Source: DATFWC01 sp045801465
Lineage (GTDB): Bacteria; Pseudomonadota; Alphaproteobacteria; Rhizobiales; Xanthobacteraceae
DNA length: 64,000 bases
Assembly: GCA_045801465.1 (NCBI GenBank)
Contig: JBJMSU010000172.1
Location: 8,433 to 72,432 of the forward strand
Direction: 5' to 3'
How positions within the stretch are numbered: position 1 is the first letter of the stretch; the number at the start of each line of letters is the position of its first letter. Position numbers and translations under genes: made by a program. Of this stretch, positions 8,954 to 17,116 are shown one piece after another. The notes beneath the pieces were generated by a model. The model worked only from the letters and a program-made list of their open reading frames with translations, made no database searches and was not told where the DNA came from.

Positions 8954-10653
8954 GGCGCGGTGAACAGGCTGGTGGCTCCGATCCGGGCATCCCCCGGGGC
9001 AAATTTCTGCATCAGTGCGATCGCCTGCGTGGCGGCGCGGCGTCCGTTGAGCTGCGTCAGCGCATCCTCGAGCGCCGTCATCCGCTGTTCCGACGTCACC
9101 GCAATGATCTGATCGGCACCGAACGGCTCCCGCACCCGTACCTTGAGGCTGAACTCCGCCTTGTCGGTCACGCGCGGATCGGCGCCGGCCGGATAGAGCA
9201 GCTGCACGGTCCCGTCGCCGGCGATGTTGAACAGGATCAAGGCGCGTCCGGCCACTTCCGCGACCTCGACTTGAACGGTCTTGTCCCTGCGGTGCAGGCG
9301 GTCGTCCGGGCTCATCCGGATCACCTGCGGCGCCCTGGTGGCGAGTTGCTTGAGATCGCGAACCGCTGCGGCGCGATCGATGATGCTCGACAACTCGTTC
9401 TTCTCGATCTTGTAGGCGATCACGTCGCCCCAAGCGAGCACGTCGCGCGATTTCGGATCCCAGATGATGTCGGGATAGTCCACCGGCTTGACGATTTCGA
9501 ACGGCGCTTCACGACGCGCGAGACCGCTGAAATGGCCGCTTTGGCCGTCCAGCGAGGCGAGCCGCACCGGCTTTTGCGGCCTGCCTGCCTGGGGCTCGTT
9601 GCCCTTCGGCGTCACCGACAGCGTCTGCGCGACCCTGTCCGACACGGCGAGCGAATCGCGGCGCGGCGGAATCTCGGCCGGTTCGGCCAGTTGCACACTG
9701 CGCGTCAGCTGGAATGCGGCGTCCCGCTCGAGGTCGCGGCTGGGCGAGGTCATCGTCACGACGTTCTGCCGCTGCTCGGAGAGTTGATAGACCACCTGAC
9801 GCACGTGGGTGAACAGCTCTTTGAGGGTGATCCGGCCGTCGCCGTCGCTGTCCGCGTTGCCCTCGATCGCGCGCGCTATGGCGTAGCTGAGCGCGCCGCG
9901 CAATCCGTCGATGCCCGGAATGCGCACCTCTGGTGCCTTGGTCTTGCGATCGACGGCGGCGAGAAACGCGGTGCGATCGAAGTCCAATTCCGTCATGAAC
10001 TCGTCCGCGCTGGTGGTGACCGGCCGCAATGTGTCGACCGTGAGCTGGTAGGTCGTGACCTGCCGGTAGCTCATTTCTCCGGCGCGCGGATCGATTTCGC
10101 GCGTCAAGCCGCCTCCGTGACAGCTGTCCGCAATGAACAGAACCTGCGCGCCGCGCAGTTCGAGCTGCTTGATGAAGTGGTGGAATTCCTTGCCCAGGAT
10201 CCGTTGCTGCGATCCCGCCGGGGAGGTATCGAAACCGGGCAGCAGAAACACCTCCTCCATTCCGTCCGGGTGCGAGCCCTTCACGCGCTCCGGCTCCTGC
10301 GCGCCGTGTCCGGCGATCGAGAGCACGACGGTGTCCCCGGAGTTGGCCCGCTGCACCAGCTGGCCGATTTCGCGCAGAACGGAAGCGCGGTCCGCTTGCG
10401 TGTCGATCAGGGCGGTCACGTCGCGCGTGCCCATGCGGCGCAGCGCCGTCTCGATGTCCCGGGCATCCGCAACGGCGCCCTTGAGCGGCCGAACGTTCCT
10501 GTAGGCGTCGATGCCGATGACCAGCGCGCGCACCTCGCCGCCCTCGGGGCTGCGCAGGAGAGACACGTCGGCAGAGGCTTGCGTAGCGGCGATACCGATG
10601 ACGGCAAGCCCTGCCGCACACCATGACAGAAGTCGTGACCGGCTGGAGCGCAT
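8950..10653 (-). CDS. Secreted caspase-family protease with EF-hand and DUF4384-like C-terminus
   Basis: The 567-residue protein has a signal peptide (SWCAAGLAVIGIAATQASA), a peptidase C14 domain (VRALVIGIDAYRNVRPLKGA) and the catalytic dyad His116 (SIAGHGAQ) and Cys178 (IADSCHGGG). At residues 268-279 is a canonical EF-hand loop, DSDGDGRITLKE, so calcium control is plausible. The C-terminal third has an AGRALILFNIAGDGTVQLLYP-like stretch resembling DUF4384. The ATG at 10653 follows a GGGGAG ribosome-binding site. It lies between an OmpA-like gene (17 bases upstream) and the stand-alone DUF4384 gene. Confidence 0.87.
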   Translation of the reverse strand: MRSSRSRLLSWCAAGLAVIGIAATQASADVSLLRSPEGGEVRALVIGIDAYRNVRPLKGAVADARDIETALRRMGTRDVTALIDTQADRASVLREIGQLVQRANSGDTVVLSIAGHGAQEPERVKGSHPDGMEEVFLLPGFDTSPAGSQQRILGKEFHHFIKQLELRGAQVLFIADSCHGGGLTREIDPRAGEMSYRQVTTYQLTVDTLRPVTTSADEFMTELDFDRTAFLAAVDRKTKAPEVRIPGIDGLRGALSYAIARAIEGNADSDGDGRITLKELFTHVRQVVYQLSEQRQNVVTMTSPSRDLERDAAFQLTRSVQLAEPAEIPPRRDSLAVSDRVAQTLSVTPKGNEPQAGRPQKPVRLASLDGQSGHFSGLARREAPFEIVKPVDYPDIIWDPKSRDVLAWGDVIAYKIEKNELSSIIDRAAAVRDLKQLATRAPQVIRMSPDDRLHRRDKTVQVEVAEVAGRALILFNIAGDGTVQLLYPAGADPRVTDKAEFSLKVRVREPFGADQIIAVTSEQRMTALEDALTQLNGRRAATQAIALMQKFAPGDARIGATSLFTAP

Positions 10654-10670
10654 TGCCCCGTCTCCCCTGA

Positions 10671-11633
10671 TTATTGACGCTGCCACTCTACGCGCCGATT
10701 GAGCGCATAGATGTCTTCCTGGCTGAGACCGGACGTGTCGGACACGCGCATGGGTTCGTTCGCACCTTTGCCGACCGTCTCCACCGCGACCTCCAGACCA
10801 TTCTGGCGCACGAAGGCCGCAATCGTCTCGGCACGCTCGCGCGAGAGCTTCATGTTGAACTCGGCGGTGCCGCGCACGTCGGTGTGCCCGACCAGTACGA
10901 GCCGCGACGGATGCTGCTGCTTGAGCACCTCGACCAGCTCGCGCGCGGCTTCCTCGCCGACGCTGGTCAAATTCGCCTTGCGGTATTCGAAGGTGATCGG
11001 CACCGGGATGGCGCGCGGGAGAATGCCGCGCACCGAGCGGGAATAGAAGCCGCCAACCGAACCGTCGCGCTGGTCCTTGGCCGCCTGGACGAATCTGGAG
11101 CTTCCATCGGAGGCAAGTCCGTTGGCGGCGAGCAGCCGGGCCTGTGCGGCCCGCTCGACGAGACCCTCGATCTCGAATCTGGACGGCACAGTCGGGGTCA
11201 ATGTCTCGTTCTTGATGATCTCGATCGCGCGGTCATAGGCCTGCGCCGCTTCGGCGAACCGGCGCTCCCCGAAGCGAACCTCGGCCAATGTTCCCGACGC
11301 CTGCCAGAGCACTTCGCGCGCTTCCGCCGCCCTGAGCAGGCGATCGTAATCGATCGCCGGCCGGCCGCGCGCCATCAGGATCTGCGCCGCGTTCAGACGC
11401 AGCGCGGCAAGCCGCCGTTGCGCCGGAATCTGGAACCGGCCGCACTCCACGCCCATCGCGATCTTATCGACCAGCGCTTGCGCCTCGTCATCGAGGCCGG
11501 CGTCCACGGCCCGGTTGAAATCGTCGAGCAAGGGCTGGCATTCCGCCGCCGATGCCGGGTGGGCCATGCCGAGCGCAAGGATCAAGGCAATGACAGGCAG
11601 AGCCACGGCCCGAGAATCGACCAGAAAAGACAT
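10671..11633 (-). CDS. OmpA-like peptidoglycan-binding periplasmic protein
   Basis: The 320-residue protein has a signal peptide (VALPVIALILALG through PASA), an alpha-helical middle of repeat-like character (residues about 30-190) and a C-terminal OmpA domain with LVLVGHTDVRGTAEFN and SRERAETIAAFVR. That domain binds diaminopimelate-type peptidoglycan. It is the first gene of a three-gene operon with the caspase and DUF4384 proteins, suggesting it anchors or senses at the cell wall for them. The ATG at 11633 was preferred because the signal peptide starts there. Confidence 0.85.
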   Translation of the reverse strand: MSFLVDSRAVALPVIALILALGMAHPASAAECQPLLDDFNRAVDAGLDDEAQALVDKIAMGVECGRFQIPAQRRLAALRLNAAQILMARGRPAIDYDRLLRAAEAREVLWQASGTLAEVRFGERRFAEAAQAYDRAIEIIKNETLTPTVPSRFEIEGLVERAAQARLLAANGLASDGSSRFVQAAKDQRDGSVGGFYSRSVRGILPRAIPVPITFEYRKANLTSVGEEAARELVEVLKQQHPSRLVLVGHTDVRGTAEFNMKLSRERAETIAAFVRQNGLEVAVETVGKGANEPMRVSDTSGLSQEDIYALNRRVEWQRQ

Positions 11634-11934
11634 GCGTGCCCCTTGCACGATCCGCCGCAGCCCGGACAAGGATATGGGGAGCGGTCTTGCCAGGCAACTT
11701 GCCGATAGCCTCTGGCTATCGAGTTCCGGCAGGCGATTGCGGGGCGGTCTGGACAGTTTGCATTCCGGCATTTTCGCTTCCTATTGCCTCGATCGATATC
11801 TTGTCTGCCGGTAAGTGACGCCAAGCCGCCCGATGGTTCATGCCACGGATGCGCGTCGCCGCGAACAGCTCATCACTGTGCCGTGAGGGCCCGGTCCGCC
11901 CGAACTGTCGGAAGATTAACCACGTTTCAGGATT
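11634..11934. other. Intergenic region upstream of the caspase operon
   Basis: This 301-base gap lies between the OmpA-like gene start and the stop of the NlpC/P60-like gene. It holds the palindrome at 11704-11720, 71 bases upstream of the operon's first ATG. I see no gene or strong terminator in it. Confidence 0.5.
11704..11720. promoter_or_regulatory. Palindrome GATAGC-N5-GCTATC (copy 2)
   Basis: GATAGCCTCTGGCTATC is a perfect inverted repeat (GATAGCC-TCT-GGCTATC, or GATAGC with a 5-base spacer). It sits 71 bases upstream of the first ATG of the OmpA/caspase/DUF4384 operon, a usual distance for an operator. A near-identical copy precedes the metacaspase-like gene at 7965-7981. Confidence 0.5.
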
Positions 11935-13650
11935 CTACCGTTGCCGCGCGCGCGTCTTCGGCTCAGGCTGTTTCGGCTGCGGCTTTTCGGGCGTCGCCAC
12001 CTGCGCATGCGCGACCTGCGTGTCGTTGGCGAGCGCGCGAAAACGGACCGGCGTGTACCCGCGGGCGAGCAGCGCGGCGACCGGATAGGTGTTGCGGCAC
12101 ACGCGGCCGTTGCAGGAGCCCGGCGATGCCTCGATCACTTCGGCCTTGCGGTCGGGCGTGAAGCGCAGGAACAGCATCACGTGCGAATGCGGCTTGTTGA
12201 ACGCGTCGCCAGGACGCAGGTCCCAGACGTTGCCGATCGGGCTGGCGATCGCCGGGATCGCGGCCGTGGTGAAATGGGTGGAAAGCCCCCAGGCCGCGCT
12301 GACGAAGGCCGAGCAATCGACGCCCGCCACGTCGGTGCGCGGGTTGTTGCGGGTGCAGACGTTGCCCGCCAGCACCCCGCGCGAGAATCTTGCGCCGATC
12401 TGCGCCAGCGATCCCATGCACCCCCAGCAATACGGAATGCCGCGCACCTGCTGGCCGAGCTTGCCATGCAGGTAGCCGGGCCGCCGAATGCGGTTGAACC
12501 CGGTGCACGCGGTGTCGGGATCGCGGCCGTAGGCGGTCGGCGTCACCTGCCACTGAACGCCCTCGAACGCGAACGCGGTTTCGATGACCTGCTGCCGGCT
12601 GAGCGGGCGCACGGCGGCAATCGGCCCTTTGCCCTTGCCGAAGGTGAATGCGGGCGTGGCCGGCGCCGGCGGCCCGACGTAGATCTCCTTGGCATTCTTC
12701 AGCGTGCGGAAGCCGACCGCGATCACGTCGACGGCATTGCGCTGCGTGCGCAGGAAATACACGTCGCCCTCGCCGGAGACCGTTACGAAGCGGCGGGACA
12801 AAGGCGTCTGGTTGTTCAGCGGCAGCTCGTAGATCCCTTCCAGCGCGCCGGCGCGCGAATAGCGGGCCACGAACGCGGCGGCGCCGGTCGACAAGGCCGG
12901 CACGTTCTCGCCGAGCACGAACATGCGGCCTTGATGGTCGACCTCGAGGAATTCGACGGCCCCGAGGCGATCACGGACTTTCATCTGCAGCTGGGCCACG
13001 GGTTTGGTCTCGCCCTGCTGGCGGACTTCGATGCGCACGCTCGACTCGCCCTTGTCGGGGATCACGTCGGCGACGACCGAACCGGCGCCGCGCGAGGCCA
13101 CGTGCTGGCGTGAGCGGGCGCGCCCCTCGCTGCTGCGGGCCGCACGCGTGTTCGGGTCGAGGAGCTCGAGCGCATCGGCCGGCTTCTGCGAGCCCATCTG
13201 GGCGAAGGCCGAGAGGGCGAAATCGTCCTCCGCCGCGCGCGTCGAGATTTCCTGCAGACCGCGCGTCGACGTCTCCTCCGGGCCGGTCGCCTGCAGCGCC
13301 CGCACGGAACCGTCCCAGATCAGGATTTCGCTCTTCCTCACCACGAGATCGGTCGGCTCGACGTCGTCGGGCAACACCAGCGTGCGTGCTTCCGCGCCGG
13401 CATTCTTGGGGTCGAAGCGCAAGATGCGGCCGTTGACCTGATCGAGCAGATAGAGTTCGCCGTTCTCGCCGCTGGTCAGCGCCTGCGGGCCATTGATTTC
13501 CGTATCCTGGCTCGCGTCGACGATGCCGACGGCACCCTGTCCGCTGCCCCCGGGGAAGCTCCGAACCACAGCGTCGGCAGCGGCGCTGCCGGACCATGCC
13601 GACAAGCATCCGACGAGGCACCACCCAAACGTGCGTTGCATACGCGTCAT
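11935..13650 (-). CDS. Secreted protein with beta-propeller-like N-terminus and NlpC/P60-like C-terminal domain
   Basis: The 571-residue protein has a signal peptide (GCLSAWSGSAAADA). Its N-terminal half contains NGELYLLDQVNGRILRFDPK- and GRMFVLGENV-type repeats, as in NHL/beta-propeller proteins. The C-terminal 180 residues contain GVDCSAFVSAAWGL (Cys446), LRPGDAF and HSHVMLF (His488/His490), the Cys-His arrangement of NlpC/P60 (C40) cell-wall peptidases or amidases. Extra cysteines (CWGC and others) suggest disulfides. The start at 13650 follows GAGGT. Position between caspase and T6SS genes hints at an envelope role; a T6SS effector is less likely given the Sec signal. Confidence 0.75.
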   Translation of the reverse strand: MTRMQRTFGWCLVGCLSAWSGSAAADAVVRSFPGGSGQGAVGIVDASQDTEINGPQALTSGENGELYLLDQVNGRILRFDPKNAGAEARTLVLPDDVEPTDLVVRKSEILIWDGSVRALQATGPEETSTRGLQEISTRAAEDDFALSAFAQMGSQKPADALELLDPNTRAARSSEGRARSRQHVASRGAGSVVADVIPDKGESSVRIEVRQQGETKPVAQLQMKVRDRLGAVEFLEVDHQGRMFVLGENVPALSTGAAAFVARYSRAGALEGIYELPLNNQTPLSRRFVTVSGEGDVYFLRTQRNAVDVIAVGFRTLKNAKEIYVGPPAPATPAFTFGKGKGPIAAVRPLSRQQVIETAFAFEGVQWQVTPTAYGRDPDTACTGFNRIRRPGYLHGKLGQQVRGIPYCWGCMGSLAQIGARFSRGVLAGNVCTRNNPRTDVAGVDCSAFVSAAWGLSTHFTTAAIPAIASPIGNVWDLRPGDAFNKPHSHVMLFLRFTPDRKAEVIEASPGSCNGRVCRNTYPVAALLARGYTPVRFRALANDTQVAHAQVATPEKPQPKQPEPKTRARQR

Positions 13651-13835
13651 CGCAGACCTCGGCCGCCAGATGAAAACAATTCACCATACCACATTGCGTG
13701 ACGAGGCTCGCAATTCACACCCGCCCGGTCTGCAGCATCATAGGGCGCCGCTATGCTGCGCCGGTGCAGCGCCGCCCGGGTCGCAACGTGGCGGCACTCT
13801 GTGCTATGAGGGGTGCGCACGCGGAGGGATTCCAG

Positions 13836-14138
13836 ATGGCACGCAACAAGTTCGAACAGGTCGACGAGGTTCAGCCCGATGCGGTGACGCTGTCGCTGAT
13901 GAAGGAGGGCGATCGCGAAGCCGGCGTCGTCATCTTCCCGGCCAGCGCGAGCGGCGGCCGCACCGCCGAGGACCAGGTCAGCCCGCGCATGGCTGCCAAG
14001 GATTCCTTCCGTCACGCCGTGAAGCTGGCTAACGAGATGAAGGTCGCCCTGGTGGTCATGGACCCGCAAAGAGTTTGGCAGTCCGAATGGGGCGATCTTG
14101 CCCGCTATGAGGAAGGGGACGAGCCTGCCGGAGCATGA
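13836..14138 (+). CDS. Conserved hypothetical small protein (100 aa)
   Basis: The start ATG is preceded by GGAGGG at good spacing. The protein (MARNKFEQVDEVQPDAVTLS...) is soluble, acidic at the C-terminus and has no signal or membrane segment. I do not recognise a family. A middle region with SPRMAAKDSFRHAVKLANEM may form a helix. It is transcribed divergently from the NlpC/P60-like gene. Confidence 0.65.
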   Translation: MARNKFEQVDEVQPDAVTLSLMKEGDREAGVVIFPASASGGRTAEDQVSPRMAAKDSFRHAVKLANEMKVALVVMDPQRVWQSEWGDLARYEEGDEPAGA

Positions 14139-14334
14139 CCGGTTTCCGCCCCGCCCGCGCCGCCGCGACCTGCTGCAGACATGCGACAACTGTGCTAAGC
14201 CGCGGCCGGCATTCATGACTGTGCGCAGATCCGGCATGGTCCTTGCGTGATCCTCGGATGTGGAACTCGGGTTTGAACTTCCTAGCGTCAGTCTCGACCA
14301 ACACACGACCGGTTCAAGTCCTGGGAGATTTAAG

Positions 14335-15348
14335 ATGCGGTTGAGGTGCCCCTCATTGGCGCTTGCCTCCTCGTTTTTGCTGCTAATTGCGGGTTTTCCG
14401 GCTGCGCAGGCCAACGATTCGGCGGCCGAGCTCTCGGTCGGCGGCCTCACCTTTACCAAATCGGCGGATATTTCCATTGAATCGGAAGAACTTACGATCA
14501 CTCCCGATCTTGTGACCGTCCGCTACAATTTTCGCAACAACGCCGCCACCCCGGTCAATCTCACGGTCGCCTTCCCGCTGCCGGACATCGACCTCGCCGA
14601 GGCGGAGACCTACGCGATCCCGACCAACGATCCCGTGAACTTCGTCGGCTTCGAGACCAAGGTCGACGGCAAGCCGATCAAGCTCAACATCGTTCAGCGC
14701 GCCGTCCTCGGGGCCAAGGACGTCGGCGCGACGCTGCGCGGGCTCGGCGTCCCGTTGCTGCCGCTCGGCACCCAGCAGATCAAATTGACCGAGTTGCCGC
14801 AGCCGGCGCGCGACAAATTGATCGAGGAAGGGCTGCTGACCCAGGCCGGCACCAACGATCAGGGACGCCCGCTGTACGAGGCGACCTGGACGGTGAAGAC
14901 CTCCGCGGTCCGGCAGCAGACCTTTGCGCCCAATCGCCTCGTCACGGTCGAGCACCGGTACCGGCCGAGCGTCGGGCTCAGCCAGGACACCGTGTTGCGC
15001 AAGGGGCTGCGGCAGAACAAGGGAATGGAAAGCGAAGTCGAGCGCTACCGCAACGAGTATTGCATCCAGCCGGCTTTTCTCACCGCCCTCGACAAGCTCG
15101 GCGGCCCCGCGGAGCCCAACACCGGCAAGGTGCAGGAGCGCCGGATCGCCTATCGGCTGAAGACCGGCGCGAACTGGGCCGGCCCGATCAAGGACTTCCG
15201 CCTCGTGGTCGACCGCCAGAAGACGGAGCGGCTGGTCAGTTTCTGCGCCCCCAACATGAAGCCGATCTCGCCCACCGCCATCGAGGCGAGCGCCAAGGAT
15301 TTCACCCCCGACAAGGACCTCAAGATCCTGATCGTCGGCCGCTTCTGA
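14335..15348 (+). CDS. DUF4424 family secreted protein
   Basis: The 337-residue protein starts with a signal peptide (SLALASSFLLLIAGFPAAQA) and continues with NDSAAELSVGGLTFTKSADI and FPLPDIDLAEAETYAIP, the hallmark start of DUF4424. The family is periplasmic, beta-rich and of unknown function. The ATG at 14335 has GGGAG eight bases upstream. Its stop codon abuts, without a gap, the stop of the convergent methyltransferase gene. The DUF4424 family does not by itself suggest a link with the T6SS; proximity is the only indication. Confidence 0.8.
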   Translation: MRLRCPSLALASSFLLLIAGFPAAQANDSAAELSVGGLTFTKSADISIESEELTITPDLVTVRYNFRNNAATPVNLTVAFPLPDIDLAEAETYAIPTNDPVNFVGFETKVDGKPIKLNIVQRAVLGAKDVGATLRGLGVPLLPLGTQQIKLTELPQPARDKLIEEGLLTQAGTNDQGRPLYEATWTVKTSAVRQQTFAPNRLVTVEHRYRPSVGLSQDTVLRKGLRQNKGMESEVERYRNEYCIQPAFLTALDKLGGPAEPNTGKVQERRIAYRLKTGANWAGPIKDFRLVVDRQKTERLVSFCAPNMKPISPTAIEASAKDFTPDKDLKILIVGRF

Positions 15349-16938
15349 TTACGCGACGAGCAGCGCCAGGCGGGCCAGCAGCTCCAGATTTCGCTCCATG
15401 TTTTCACGTGAGATGATCGGCGCGGCGCTTGCACCGCCGTCGCCGTCACCCTTTTTGCGCGCAATCTGCGGCGCTGCCGCGGCGAGATCGGACATCAGCT
15501 GATCGATCGTCCGGGTCCCGTCGAGGAGCGTGAGAAGGCGCTGGCTGATCGGATCGTCCAGCACGACGGTGCAGTGCCGCAGGTTGGTGAGGAGCGGTCC
15601 TGTCTCGGCCTGCTTGCGCGCCAGCAGGCTTGCCTCCGGCCGTTCGCTGATGCCCGCCGCCAGCCGCGGCGGAAACACATCGACATCGATGACGCCGGCA
15701 CAGAAGCTGCGCATCAGGATCTCGGTCAACGATTCCAGCTGCTCATCGAGATTCTCGCGCACCGAATCGGCTGCCGGTCCGAGGCGGGCGAGGGCGGCGG
15801 TCACAAGCTCGTCGAAGCCGATCGCCTGCGGCCAGATCGCCCCGAGGTGGACAAGGACAGCCTTGCTGAGCCCGTGATCGGTGGACATGCGCTGGCCGGC
15901 CCGCGTCTTGAATTCGGCCCGCCCGGGCGCCTGCGGATCGAGATCAGGCGCTCCCGGCATGATGTCCGTGCTGATCTGAAAGTCCCTGATGCGGCTCAGC
16001 GCGACCGGCCGGCGCAGCTCGATCTCGTGGTGGCAGAACAACGTTTCGCGGAACATGCGCCCCTTGATGAAGTCGAGGTACTGCTCGCGCGTCACCCAGT
16101 CCTCGACGGGAATCTGCTGCAGCAATTTGATCGCGGGCTCCGAGTGGCTTTGCAATTCCAGGAGCGCCCCGGTCATCAGCGGCGCGGTGGCGTCGGTCAG
16201 GTATTGCAGACCCTCGCGAGCGGCGTCCTCGACCACCTGGTGGAGGAAGAAGGCGGTGGCGCCGGCATCGAGATCGTCGTGATGGAGCACGGCTTCCTGC
16301 ATCTTGGAGATGCGCTCGTACTGGCTCCGCAATACGACCCCGTAAACCTCCTTGTCGTTGCTCATCTCGGCCAGGACCTGCAGGAGCGCGCGTCCTTGCT
16401 GGACACGCTGCTGCGGATCGGCATTGTCGCGCACGTGATACAGCATGATGCTGCGGGCGAGATCGCGCAGGTACGAGCCGGGGTGGCAATTGTAGCTGAC
16501 GTAAGCGACGCCCTGCCGGGACAGATTGTTGCGAAAGATCGACAGGATCTTCGCGCGGACGTGCGGCGGCACCCACGAATAGACACCGTGGCCGACGATG
16601 TAGTCGAACTGCCCGTCGTCGGGGGTCATCTCGGTGATGTCGAGAGCGCGCAAGTCGATGTTGCGCAGTCCAAGCCGGGCCACCGCCTTTTGGCCGATCT
16701 CGATGGCGCGCGCGCTGAGATCAACGCCGAGGAATACGCTGTCCGGATACTGATAGGCCACGGGAATGAGATTTCCGCCGTCCCCGCAGCCGAGTTCGAG
16801 CATGCGGCAGCGCGCCGGCGGCGCGGGTTGCATGCCGTGGAACGACGCCAGTGTGGCGAGCCGACCCGGGTGCGTCTGGCTGAACGGAAAGCCCGGATAA
16901 AGCATCTGGTCATAGGCGAAGGTAGCGGCGTCGTTCAT
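15349..16938 (-). CDS. SAM-dependent methyltransferase with methyltransferase-regulatory domain
   Basis: This 529-residue cytosolic protein has a class I Rossmann methyltransferase domain with motif I MLELGCGDGGNLIP at residues 46-59 and an acidic VFLGVDLS strand. The middle region (DYIVGHGVYSWVPPHVR and following) and the remainder match the layout of methyltransferases carrying a 'regulatory domain' (PF10119-like). The substrate is unknown. The ATG at 16938 follows GAGGGCGAG. It lies just before the T6SS kinase gene on the same strand, about 180 bases downstream of its stop. Confidence 0.8.
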   Translation of the reverse strand: MNDAATFAYDQMLYPGFPFSQTHPGRLATLASFHGMQPAPPARCRMLELGCGDGGNLIPVAYQYPDSVFLGVDLSARAIEIGQKAVARLGLRNIDLRALDITEMTPDDGQFDYIVGHGVYSWVPPHVRAKILSIFRNNLSRQGVAYVSYNCHPGSYLRDLARSIMLYHVRDNADPQQRVQQGRALLQVLAEMSNDKEVYGVVLRSQYERISKMQEAVLHHDDLDAGATAFFLHQVVEDAAREGLQYLTDATAPLMTGALLELQSHSEPAIKLLQQIPVEDWVTREQYLDFIKGRMFRETLFCHHEIELRRPVALSRIRDFQISTDIMPGAPDLDPQAPGRAEFKTRAGQRMSTDHGLSKAVLVHLGAIWPQAIGFDELVTAALARLGPAADSVRENLDEQLESLTEILMRSFCAGVIDVDVFPPRLAAGISERPEASLLARKQAETGPLLTNLRHCTVVLDDPISQRLLTLLDGTRTIDQLMSDLAAAAPQIARKKGDGDGGASAAPIISRENMERNLELLARLALLVA

Positions 16939-17116
16939 GGCTCGCCCTCGTTGTTTGCAGCCAGTCTGCCCGTTTTCGAGCACAGGATAGCGCAGAATGC
17001 CCCCTTAAGAACGCATAGCCTGTGGTCGTCAGTGCCGGCCAAATCGCGCCGGGTTCACGGCGCCGGCGAATTTAGATGCGGCTCCGAGCCCAGGATCGTA
17101 TGCCGGAAGGCCCGCC

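Noticed and set aside
10033..10048. CRP-like word CGTGACCTGCCGGTAG
   Set aside because: It is inside coding sequence of the caspase gene and lacks the second half-site.
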